A DNA stretch of 64,000 bases from Phialocephala subalpina (taxonomy: Eukaryota > Ascomycota > Leotiomycetes > Helotiales > Mollisiaceae). The DNA is taken from positions 634,430 through 698,429 of the forward strand of contig FJOG01000001.1 in NCBI GenBank assembly GCA_900073065.1, in the 5' to 3' direction. The number at the start of each line of letters is the position of its first letter. Within the stretch, counting starts at the first letter, position 1. The translations under genes and the position numbers were made by a program. The notes beneath the pieces are model-generated. The model had not been told where the DNA came from, searched no databases, and saw nothing but the letters and a program-made list of their open reading frames with translations. Positions 51,272 to 63,185 of this stretch are shown here, piece after piece.

Positions 51272-53332
51272 ATCCAGCCCTGAGCCATGCTTATATGTGA
51301 GATTGCAACGGCTAGAGTTTTAGTGATGAAGCATACAGAGGGCTGTCTGCCTTGCTAGACTCGCAATGCGTTTAGAACTCTTGAATGCCCACTGATATGT
51401 TTGATTATTTCGCAGATTTGATGTTGGTATTGTCGGTTGGAGGGAGAGAAGTTGGAAGGGGCATCGAACATCCAACCAGTGACGGACTTTCTGCCTGCAC
51501 GTGTTTGCGAAAGCTCTCGGGAGTTTGAGAGGAATTCATTCGTCATTATTTTGGCCTTTGACTTTCTGCGATACTATGTCAAATTCCATGAAATATATTG
51601 GTCTCATACTCAATCTGCGCTATATTTAGTCTAATGTCAATTTAGGGATGAAGTAGCATAGGAAGCTATAACTCGAGCGAAGGGATGAGATGGGATAGAA
51701 AAGCATCATCATGCTGAGTTCGACGAGAGGCGTTGAACATATACATTGAATGCTTTGCTTGCATTCCCACCACCTCGTTCCGGTACCCTAAAGTCCTTCC
51801 TGCGCGATGATAGCCGTACGACAAGTCAACCCAGACCTTTCGTCAATCCTCGATCCCGCAATCCTTCACGTGCTCAGGTTCACTCCCAACAGTGGTCCTT
51901 GTTTTGTGGGGAGTTTGCTCATGATAAGACTGGACCCCTGATCGCTTCCTTGATGATGGGAGCTGTTCCGTTCATTGCTATAGTAGAGCAGTGACACGCT
52001 CTTGGTGCCGCAAGGGAAAAGAACTGCAACTGCCCGTCGTTGAAATTTGTTAACGCTCACTCTGAACCCTGATGATAATGATGATAATGATTTTCTAGTG
52101 CCGCCAGAAATGGCTACTCCTTAGAATCGTCGACCTGTGGGATGATTTTGTGCCTTTGAAGGGAAAGATTTCCCATGATAGAGGAATAGTCCCTTCCAGG
52201 CAGCGGCTGAGTCCTGGGGAATATGGTAGATACAAACGCAGGTATAGGCCGATTGCGGTAGCGGATAGATATGTTCTTTCAAGCTCCACTGGACGAGAAT
52301 CAAGGCACTTTCTACATCCGCTACCGAACCCGAGCTTATGAGGTTCATTCTTGACTGAGGCTTCATAGTAGTCCCACTGTAATCCTTCAGAGTATGCTTG
52401 GACCTCAAAATTGGTTCGTCGTGAAACAGCTGCCAAAGCTCGTCAATTACTACTTCCATCCCATGGCCCATGACATGTAGTGTCAATGCTACTCTCAATT
52501 CTGCGTCTTGCGTCTGAAATGCTTCAAGTAAGGACTTCACAGCTGAATTTCAAAAGGCTAGAAAGGATCGGCAGCCTTTTGGAGGGTTTCTTCATAGAAT
52601 GCTTTACCAGAAGCCGGAAAATCTTGAAAGATGCCGAACACATTCTGTGGGCTCTTGACAGGGCAATCAAACTTGGCCCAGAACGAGGTGAGGGTTCTAG
52701 TTGAAGCATCGTCTAGGAGAACTGATATCCGGTAGACGCCACCCTCTTTGTGAATCATGTGCCGTGCTTCGGAGGCATTGTGAGGTGTACGGAGTGATCT
52801 GAGATGTGCCGGCAGCCTCGACATGACGTGCTACTGCTGATTGACTAGGCAAGTCTCCAACGTGCGTTGTGACTTGGTGCACCCAAAGCTTATAATGGTT
52901 CGAGTTTAGAGTCGCTTTTCGTGCAGCCTGTCGACCTCCGCACGGGTTGTCAGGTGAGGCGAATGTGTCTGATGTAGGATGATGGAGCGCGGAAGCGATG
53001 TGTAAAGGTCGAAAGGTTGAATGTGTGTGAGAAGAAGGTGTCGTCTGAGCATCGAGAGTCAAGGTTGTTGATGTTGGTCGCTGGAGGTGGCTGAAACCAA
53101 CGTCCATTCTGGAAGTACTCAAGTACCTTGCATCCTCCACACATTCAACGATATTGCACGATAAAAAGGCGTAGAATTAGAGGAAAGACCTTCGAATGCA
53201 TTCGTAAATAGGTTCGATGAGCTTTAGGTACACAGGTAGTTTCATGAAAAGAACTCAAAGGAGAAATATCACGGAAGAGGAGGGCTTCATTGCTCCCCAT
53301 AATGCAGGTCCAATGACACGCTGTAATTATAA
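51272..53332. other. Intergenic with unresolved minus-strand ORFs
   Basis: About 2 kb separates ADE2 and the PKS 3' end. On the minus strand, three frames (52824-52558, 52540-52121 and 52436-52095) have protein-like composition, for example HVMGHGMEVVIDELWQLFHD and LQWDYYEASVKNEPHKLG. They lie in different phases and could be exons of one gene or a decayed gene. I could not find a splice model that joins them convincingly and recognise no domain. A GAT/AAT microsatellite is at about 52070-52090. Confidence 0.4.
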
Positions 53333-56300
53333 CTATGTGAGCGCTGACAATGTGAAGGCTTGGCCGTCTTCCCTATTTGCTCCTTCTGGTGTTCTGCTGG
53401 TGATGTTGGGTGAAGGGCTGACCTCATTCGCCGTCACACCTTCTGCACGATCTGCTGCACCTTCCAGCACCTGGGCCTCTTGTCCTTCGGCAATTCCTTC
53501 CCCTGCCTCGTCTCTGAACTTCAGCATCTTACTCGCCTTCGCAATTTTCTCACTCAGAACGCCAATGCTGTCATTGCCCATAATGTCTAGGACCTCGATG
53601 GTAGCCTCTAAATTCTTCACCAGCCAGTTGCGGAACTCCACAGCTACGAGAGAATCAACGCCGTAGAAGTGGATAGGCTTCCCAGGATCGATGTCTTCGA
53701 TTGGCAAAGTCATTATGCCAGAGATTCGCTTGATCAAAGCCTCTGTGATGATAGCTGTTGCTTCTTCAAGAGTCTTTGCCGCGCGTAGAGCTTCTCGAGT
53801 AGGAGCAAAGGACTCCTCGTCTCCGTCGTCACCCGAGGACTCAGCAACCGACCGCAATTGTGTGAATAGAGGATCGCGCATGAATGAGGGTTCGGGAATG
53901 CCCTTTCGTTGAAACAGCGCTCTGGTTGCTAGTCCGATAGCAACTTGACAACGCACAGGCGTCTGAGTGTCATTACGGCGGTCGATGTGGTATTCGAGTA
54001 ATGCGTGGAATTCATCCTCTCGGATCGCGTCAACGGCGAAGGCATTGACACTCACTTTGTCTAAGTTCTCGGCGATGAAACCAACAGAAAGCATCGTACC
54101 AAGGTCTAGTGAGGTTGCTGGAAGACCTTGTTGGTGACGGTAATGTGCCAGAGTGTCCTGGTAAACATTTCCGGCAGCGTAATTTGACTGACCGCGGTTG
54201 CCAATGATCCCACAAATCGAGGATAGCATTACGAAGAAGTCCATATTTTTAGGCAGTACCTCGTGCAAGTTCCAGGATCCGTTAACTTTGGGCTTAATGG
54301 CGGCATCAAAGTTCTCCCAAATCATGTTCTCGAATGCAGAATCCTATTCAGTTCACACAATTAGCAGTGGTCTGGAGAATAAGATGGAGAAGAGGCAGGC
54401 CGGGCAGGGACATACCTTAAGCTGCATTGCTCCTTGAATGCATCCTTTGATAGGTGGCATGTCTTTCTGACAATCTGCAATAGTTTGCTCAAGTACCACC
54501 TTGTCGCTGACATCACATGCGATAGCCTTTATCTCACAGCCTTGGTTACTCAGTTCTTTCACTAGCTTTTGAGCCGCTTCAGTGGAAGCTCCACTCCGAG
54601 AAATAATTATTAGGTGACGTGCTCGACGCGAGAACATCCAACGGGCTATGCTTTGGCCAAGTCCACCAAGCCCACCCACCAGAACGTACGTCTCATTTTC
54701 GGAGAAGCTGTACGGAGTTTGGGCTTTAGGCACGATCTGTTGAGGAGTTAGCAAAAATAGCCGAAAGTTTCCGTAGAGGTATATGTACCGGAACTAGATC
54801 ATCTTTGTCGGCTGTGAGAACAACCTTGCCAATGTGCTTCCCGGATTGAATGAGGCGGAAGCTGGTCTCGATTCGCGAATAATCGATAATATTGAGAGGG
54901 GTTGTTTCTTTGATCAACCCCTTCTCCCACAGAGTCATCGTCTGGAGAAGCAGTCTCGAAGTAGTCTTGGGATCAAGTCTCATAACAGTCTCCAAATCAA
55001 TGGACGAGAAGGTCACATTCCGCGAAAATGGGAACATCTCAAGCCGACCGTTCGAATAGATGTCTCTTTTACCGATTTCAAGGAAGCGGCCAAATGGTGC
55101 AATGCAATCCCATGACGCGTGAAGAGCATCCCCAGCCAAAGAGTTAAGTATGACGTTCACACCTCGACTTTGCGTCAGACGCATGACTCCTTTGGCAAAT
55201 GAGAGATCTCTGCTGGAGAAAATGTGCGTCTCTGGGATGTTGTAAGTTTCCATCAAGATCATTTTCTTCTCTTCTGACGAGACAGTTGCGAAAATTTCTG
55301 CGCCAATATTTTGAGCAAGCATTATGGCTGCCTGACCAACGCCACCAGCTGCAGCGTGAATCAGAATTGATTCTCCTTTTTGGAGTCTGGCGATATCCAC
55401 AAGGCTATAGAGTGCAGTGCAGAATATGACAGGCATGCCCGCAGCTTTTTCGAAGGGAACCTCATCAGGAATTGGTGCAACGCATGCCTCCTTTGTCCTC
55501 GCGAACGTGTTGAAGCAGCCAGTCAGAGAAGCTAGAAGTACTACACGGTCCGAAACTTTGACGTTCTTGACGTCGGCGCCAATTCTTGTCACGACGCCTG
55601 CTCCTTCTGCCCCGAGGATATCACCACCCACCTCACCCATGGCACTCATAATGTCACGGAAGTTTAGGCCTGTGGCTTTGATTTCAACTTCCACATCATC
55701 AGGGGCAAGTTCGGTTTCGTACAGCGGACAGTCGATGAACTGAAGTTTGTTAAGCAGTCCAGGCGTGGCGGTGCTCAATTTCAAAGCCCGACTTGAGTCT
55801 GCTCCAAATGGCAGGGTTTGAGGTGTAGGCTTACTGACCCTCGAATGGAGGAAGTCATCAAGGTAATCTGCAGAGATGAGACGGTTGATCTGAATAATGC
55901 ATCCAGATGAATGATACTCTGCGTTTCGCTGATTCCCTTCTTGCAGAAATTGGGAGCTGTACACCGTCGCGATTTGCTCCGCAAAAGCCTGAACCCGCTG
56001 ATCGTTATAATTGATGTCAAATGTAACCAGATTCGAATCGTCGAGGTCACGCTCCCACCGAATAGTTCGAATAAGCCCAGTAGATACTGAGACATCAGGA
56101 TGTAACATCGCACCACCGGTGACCCAGAGCAAACCAGCAGAGGTGGACAAAAGGTGTCGCATGATGTTGAAATTGCCCTCATCAACAAATATCGACCCAT
56201 CCAATTCTAGCAGAGCAATGCAGACTGTTTGCTTCAGATCACGCTCTTTCAATGTCTTATAATGGACGACCTCCAGCTCAGGAACACCTAGTGTTCGTAG

Positions 56301-59300
56301 AGCACTGCTGATTCCCTTCGCGAGAGGCTTTGAATACTCGCTCGAAGTAACGATGATGGTTTCGCTGATGTCTTTTTTGGCTGGGGTTTGACCAGTGGCT
56401 GTCGCAACCATGAGACTTTGCGCGTGAATATTCTCGTTGAGGGAATCTTTGAGAACGAGGTCCGTTCCGGTGAAACCACTCCTAACCAGGAACTCATTCC
56501 ATTGTGGTTCGGTCAACAGTGGACCCCATTTTCGGGAAGGCTCAACACTGAGCCACCAACCTGGAAGAGTCCCAAATGCGAGCGGTCCGGACAAGTGTCC
56601 TGTAGCTGCTCCCTCTTGAAGAATGAGCTTGCCAGCGGGCTTCAAGAGTTTACGGACGTTGGTCAGAGTCTTGGCCAAGTCAGCAGTGGCATGAAGCACA
56701 TTAGCAGCGATGATAATATCGTAATATCCTTCCTCAAATCCTTGGCTTAGAGGATTATTCTCGATGTCGAGCTTCTTGTACTCCAGAATATGTTTCCAGT
56801 GTTTGAACTTAGGTTTTGCCTTCTCAAAGAATGCAGGAGATATGTCGGTATAAGTGTACTTGTCCACTTTCGGATGTTGACCCTCAGAACAGAGAGATTC
56901 AAGGATAGGCATAGTCGTGCCTCCTGTACCAGCGCCAATTTCCAATACCTTCAGGTTGACATGCTTATGGCCATAGACGCTCAAGTAAGAACTCAAAAGA
57001 TGGTGAATACTCTCCGTTCCATGAAGCCCTCGGTAATAAGACTCCAAGAGCGCGTCGCCAAACATGAGTTGGAGCACGTCAACTTCTTGCCGCAAAATCC
57101 CAACGAGGTTAGAGCCAATGCGGGCAGTGAGTGCACCCTCCGAGCCCGAATCAGCAATGCCCCTGAAGAACTTTTCTTTGGCCGCAGGATCATTGATGAT
57201 AGAGTCCCATTCCGGCTTCTGGTGCAGGACCATCCCCTTTAGAAAGCGTTCCTCCTGAAGTCGCAACCAGGCAAGGTACTGTTTGTGGTGTTGAGGTATG
57301 TCCTCGAGTGTGTCGTTTTTGATCACCTTTAAGGCATCCACGATGTATGCTATCACGGCTAGGTTCAAATCCTGGGCGAGGCGGAGTGTTTCTTTTTCGT
57401 TGATTACCAGCGGGTCCGCATGGCTACGTACGTATGCTTCGCATTGAGCGGGGTCAATCAAATCAATGTCCGGCTTCCATGCAACATTGTAGTTGAGCTG
57501 ACGCTTTCCGGAGCTCGTGGACGTTGATGCCAGAGGCGTCACTTGGATGCCCCTGAACAAAACTTTTTCAGTCTCGGAAGGTGCGTCCCATACCGTGATC
57601 GAAGCTTCGTACTTATTGTGGCCAGTCTTCTTCGCTACACCATGACTCCGGAAGGCGTGTCCTGGCTGGTTGTTGATATCTCTTGCTAGCCAAACCTCTT
57701 TCATGAAAATAGGGACCATCGGCTCTGTCAGCCTTTCTCCTCCAGCTGCTGCCTGGATAGCAGCGAGGAATATGTGTAGCATGCTGTCCATTGTCGCGGG
57801 GTGAATTATATGAGGGTGCGTGAACTTCTTTGGCATTACAGTTCTAACATCGGGAACTCGGACATCGCCAATAGCATTGCCCGAGCCGCTGTCTCGCAAG
57901 ACGTTCGACAGATTCTTGAATGTAGGACCGAACGATAATCCAATGGTTTCAAGTTCGTAGTAAGAGCGCGACATATCCATGGGAACACTGCAGTTTCTCA
58001 ACACCTCATTGAGATGGTCGTGGAATGCCATGCTTTCTGCTGTAGCTTCTCTACCAGCATCAATGGGACCAGGGGGCGACCCAATTTCTACCTTGATCAT
58101 CCCACGGCAATGCTCGGTCCAGTCATCAGAACTGGAATTGTAAGACAAGATTCTGAATTCTCTCCAGGTTGGTGAGCTAGTTAGGCTGGACTCCGAAGAA
58201 TGATTCATTGCGAGCGCTGTTTCGACTCCGACATCCGTTTCGGGAATGAGAAGAGCAGACCTCATGGAGATATCTCGCAGCCTGAAGCCACCAATGTTCG
58301 TATCCTTCGGTACTAGCTGCGCCACTGCCTCAATCGCCATCACAATATAGCCAACGCCAGGGTAGACGATCCTGCCGGTAACTTTGTGATCTCTCAACCA
58401 AGGATTTTCCGATACGCGAATGATTTGCCTCCATTTAGGATATTGAGCCATCCAATCTACCACTGGTGCCCCGAATAGGTCATGCCGAGGGTGCTTTCTG
58501 AACCTGAAATTCTTGCTGAGACGACTTTCTGGCCAATAAGTGTGGACGTGATTGAAAGGATACGGTGGCAGGTCGACCAACATTCGAGGCTGTTTGAAGT
58601 CGTTGCTGTCATTTCTCAGGCTCGAACCATTTATAGCATGGAGATCAACCGGATATCCGTTACAAAATAGCTTGCCGGCAGTTTGTAGGCTCGCATCTAG
58701 TGAGGAAGTGTCACGTGAGACTAGGTACGAATATCCAATGGTAGACAGTCGGTGATCCAAAGCGAGAGTCTCTCGTATAGCGCTGTTCAATGCTGGATGC
58801 GGGCCGATCTCTAGGATATGTTGAAAGGGGGTGTCGGCACCGCGCTCGACGCGGAGCCTCGGTCTGTCTCTCATAGAGCTCGAGCACATCTCTGACAGAC
58901 CCTGCACGAACTTGACAGGAGACACCATATTCGTAATCCAATATTGAGGATCGCGCAGATCGGTAGGCGAGACAGGGCCACAGTTCACCGTCGAGAACAT
59001 GACTATGTCCTGGAGATTGCGTTGCAGGCCATTTGATTCTTCGTTGATATGTATCTCGCCGATCAGTTCCAGATATTCCTGAGACACATCCTGCATGTGG
59101 CAAGAGTGATAAGCATTTTGAACTTTGAGCTTTCTCGCAAAGATCTCGTCTTCCTCGAGGAGCTCTTGAATCCTGTCGATCTTATTCGCGTCGCCGGAAA
59201 GGGTGACGTTTTTTGGACTGTTAAAGCATGCCACAGTGAGCTCGCCATCCATTTCGGTATCGACCTTCTGAAGGTAGGGCATCAGCACTTCTTGGTTGAG

Positions 59301-61821
59301 CCTCACGGCAATCATTGCACCTTTTCTGTGAATAAGCTTCGCTGAGACAACACCACGATAGTAAGCTATTCTCCAGGCTGATTCTCTCGTTAAGGCTCCA
59401 CAGCAGTACGCAGCGGCAATCTCGCCAGAGGAGTGGCCAATCACGCGAGTTGGCAAGACATTCCACGAGGCAAGTAAATCCACGAGAGCAACTTGCAGCG
59501 CAGTGCAGGCGGTTTGGCTCAACTCCGGTGTGTTGATATTGGAATCAGCTTTGTTTTTGAGTAATTCATCTGTTGTACGGAGTTAGACTAAGGCCAACCT
59601 GATAAGAGAGAATGCCAAGTGCTTACCAAAGAGATGCCAGGGACTGTTCAAACTGTCAAGATAGGCACTCGCAGCCTCTAAGCTGCGCCGGAAAACTGGG
59701 TAGACAAGCAAATCTCGACCCATGGCGTGCCACTGTGCTCCTTGTCCCGTGAAAACGAAGCCGAGTTTGGGGACCTGTCCTTTTCTCGTATGTTTCGCCA
59801 TCCTAGGAGCATCCGGAAGATGATTGAGCAGCTCTTTCAGGCTTCCTGCAACGACGAAACCCTTCCAAGGGAACATAGAGCGCTTCTTAGCTAGAGTGTA
59901 CGCTAAGTCACCAAGGTAATCATTCTCGTCTGAAACTGTCTTTGTCGACAGGTAATCTGAATAAACAGTAACTGTTCTCTTGATTCCGTCTTGATCAGGT
60001 GCCGCAAAAACGAAAATTTGCTTGATCACACAAGCCGTATCATGGTTGAGATCATGAGGTTGATCGTCCGTTCCGCCGTCCGAGCTGCTAGCTACTCCAT
60101 TTGTGTAGCCATTGACATGTGCTGGACTTGGTGAGGCATCTACGCCATTTGGTGCATCAACTTCATCTGATTCCAAATCCAGTGCACTTGGGCTTTCGGG
60201 CGCTGTGCAGTGCAAACCCTTGAGGCCATGAGCTGAGAGGAAGCTTCGTGCGTCGTCCAACACGACATGGGCATTAGTCCCACCGAAGCCGAACGAATTT
60301 ACTGAAGCCCGTCGAACTTGAGTGTTGGGCCAAGGTGTGGGACGTAAAGGAAACTATTCAAAATATGGTGAGTACATGGTTGGCTGGAAGCTTTACTGGT
60401 TCTGGGATCGTACCTCAATGTTCCATCTCTCGGGGAAAATCTTTGGGTTAACTTTCTCGAAGTTGATGTTCGGTGGAATTACCGCCTTCTCAAGGATTTT
60501 TACAGTCTTGATAATGCCGGCCACACCCGACGCTCCTTCCAAATGACCAATGTTGGATTTGATTGCTCCAACATAAAGTGGTATTTCCGATTTTCTTTCG
60601 CTCCATGCTGCAGCAATTGCGCCTGCCTCCACAGGGTCTCCAGCAAGCGTTCCAGTGCCGTGAGCTTCTACGTAGCTGGTCGTAGAGAGATCAAGACCAG
60701 CCTCCCTATAGACTGAGCGAATGAGCGCTTCCTGAGCAGTTTTGCTTGGAAGCGTCAGTCCTGGGGTACGGCCATCTTGATTGACTCCAGTCCCACGAAC
60801 TACCGCTCTGATCATGTTTCCGTCCTTCAAGGCAGCGCTTAGCCGCTTGATGATAATAGTTCCTGTTCCCTCTCCGCGAGAGTAACCGTTTGCACGATGA
60901 TCAAAGCTATAGCACCTACCATCAGGTGACAGGAATCCGATATTGCTCATGCGAAACATAAGTCCTGGATACTCGATGATATTTGTTCCATTGACTATTG
61001 CCTGTTTCGGTCTTAGACTTGAATATGTTGACAGGACCGAGGAATATACGTACCATTGTTGAGCTACTCTCTTTCAGATTCTGGCATGCAAGGTGGAAAG
61101 CAACGAGGCTGCTGGAACAGGCAGTGTCCAATGTGAGACTACAACCCTTCAAGTCATAGAACCAACTGACTCGATTGGACAAAATTGAACTTGAATTGCC
61201 TGTTGGGGCATACTTCAAAATCATCTCCGGGTCCAAGTTCAATATGTTTTGATAATCGCTTGTGAATGCACCAACAAAAACGGACGTATTCGATCCGGTG
61301 ACAACGTCCATCGGCATACCAGCTACGGCAAGAATTGTCAGCCCAAGAAATTGTTCTTAGAGACAATATATCGTTACCATTCTCTAAGGCCTCATACACG
61401 CTTTCCATCAGAATTCTCTGCTGAGGATCCATTGAGAGCGCTTCAGTCTGAGTGATGCTAAAGAACGGCGCATCGAAGGCTGACCCATTATGTTTCATCA
61501 TATGGGCCTCTCTTACGCTCATCTGGAGTGAATGTCAGCCTCTGTTATTATAACAAATACATGCAATTTGGCACCCACAGAGCCGCCATGCGCCGGATCG
61601 GGATGGTAATGAGCATCAACATTCATCCTGTTCTTCGAGAATTCTGTAGCGGCTGAGCGCCCGTTCACCAACATCTCCCACAGCCTCTCGGGATTATCAG
61701 CATCCTGAGGGAATCGACAGGACATTCCAACTATAGCAATAGCATCATCTTCAGGCATTACCTGGACACCGTTACAGTGGTCCAGATCGGATGATTGATT
61801 CTCAGTCAAGGGAAGAGGCAT
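53333..61821 (-). CDS. Highly reducing type I polyketide synthase (KS-AT-DH-cMT-ER-KR-ACP)
   Basis: Eight exons: 61821-61579, 61522-61378, 61322-61054, 61001-60414, 60353-59627, 59569-54789, 54736-54416 and 54343-53333; about 2694 aa, all joins in frame. Order and key residues: KS with Cys198 in DTACSSS, EAHGTGT and [11 protein letters not shown] with GHSSGE (Ser704); DH with His1052 in [11 protein letters not shown] and Asp1252; C-methyltransferase with EIGAGTGG near 1536; ER with HAAAGGVGQ near 2065; KR with GGLGGLG near 2272 and Tyr in SNYAAGN near 2413; ACP with Ser2589 in [10 protein letters not shown]. No thioesterase follows, only a short acidic tail. All reducing domains keep their motifs, so the product should be a reduced, probably C-methylated chain. 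Release probably needs a partner, and a candidate hydrolase is divergent at 63186. Confidence 0.95.
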
Positions 61822-62511
61822 CTCGAAAATCCAGAAATTCGTACACAGCAGTTCGATGCAATTTAGGCAGCTAGAATCTTTTGGTATTCGTACCTTTCAA
61901 CTGAGTTCGATGAATGCTCTCAAAAGACTTCAGGGTCAATGAAAGTCAATGTCCATAAAAATCATGATGAGCAGGTCTGTCTTCGAGTAGTGGTAGCCAG
62001 CCTCGCATTTCATATCCTGTACCAACCTGCGGGGAAGCTGGTCCCTGACCAAAGGTCATTTCTTCCATTGCATTGTCGGGACATCTCCTTCGTCTCCATC
62101 CATTTCTCGACGCCCTCGCACCTGTTCGTACCCAGACAGCTGTGCTGCAAGGGAGATAACAACTCCAACAACTGGGTTCTTGCTACCCGTTCCGCGGCTG
62201 TTGAAATGCAGACGATGAACTCGACGTGATAGGGTATTGGCACGAGCACATGTCAGTTGATTGCTGTACGCGTGTTTGAGCCTCGGAATTTTCCCTTTCT
62301 TTGAAGATCCTTGGCAGGCAAGGTGCTGGACCAGGTTCAAGGTTGTGAAGTCCAAGCTCGGCAAACGACCTGCGTGTGATGCGTGCGGAGAAGGAGAGTT
62401 GTGGTTGTGATTGCGCATAATTAAGGTTCACCAGTCTCTCCCGCAGACGCGTTTTGGTGTGGGGAGCAGGGATCGACCGCTAACCTTATAATGTGGGGTC
62501 ACAAAAGAGGC

Positions 62512-62560
62512 GCAACATTCTCGCAAGAAACTACAGAGTAGGTAAATCAGCCGGGGATCC
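62512..62560 (+). repeat. Direct repeat, copy 1
   Basis: Core CTCGCAAGAA followed by CTACAGAGTAGGTAAA and AGCCGGG; matched by copy 2 at 62631-62678 with only a handful of differences. The two copies are about 119 bp apart, start to start. Confidence 0.85.
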
Positions 62561-62630
62561 TTATAGCATCCATGGGAAACTGTGTGATTGCGGGGATAGC
62601 TGGCTTTGGTTTGGGATCTATAGAGACGTC

Positions 62631-62678
62631 ACAACTTCTCGCAAGAATCTACAGAGTAGGTAAAGAAGCCGGGCATCC
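62631..62678 (+). repeat. Direct repeat, copy 2
   Basis: Same core as copy 1 (CTCGCAAGAA, CTACAGAGTAGGTAAA, AGCCGGG). Both copies have the same orientation, in the shared promoter of the PKS and the hydrolase. Confidence 0.85.
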
Positions 62679-63185
62679 CAGCTGCCGATCGCTCCCTGCC
62701 ACAAGTTGCCTGCGACATCATGCTTCTTATAACCAATCAATTTCAACCTGGCCTTCTGAAGAAGAGCTGCAAGTAATTTAAAGTCAAGCTTTTGATACTA
62801 GGAACTGAAGCTATGCTACAAGGCTAGTCCCAGTCCATAGCCTCCTACTTCCCATTATCACAAGACGCTTATCTACCGAAACTTCTAATCATTGTCCGAG
62901 GCAGATTAACAACGTCGGGATTTGTCCCACCCAAAGGTTATCTGAGCAATGAATTGCGTACCTGAAAGTTCACGGCCATCTTAGACAACTTGTGTACCTG
63001 CGCCAGACAAGCCGAGGCAAAAACAGTCTGGTTCAACTCATTTCTGTGTGGATTCCCTAGCAAAATTTTGAAGCCTGACGCAATATCGAGGTAGTTCTCT
63101 CAAGAGGTACAGTTTGGACAAGTACGAAGAGCACAGTGGTTCTGATTCGGCATCTCTTTCAGAACTTTGGAAGCTACACTTCAGT

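Larger units (their letters stand above)
61822..63185. promoter_or_regulatory. Shared promoter region of PKS and hydrolase
   Basis: About 1.36 kb lies between the divergent start codons of the PKS and the FSH1-like hydrolase. No gene was seen; a minus-strand ORF at 62056-62418 lacks motifs. A direct repeat of about 48 bp is at 62512-62560 and 62631-62678. A binding site for a cluster regulator would be expected here. Confidence 0.6.
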
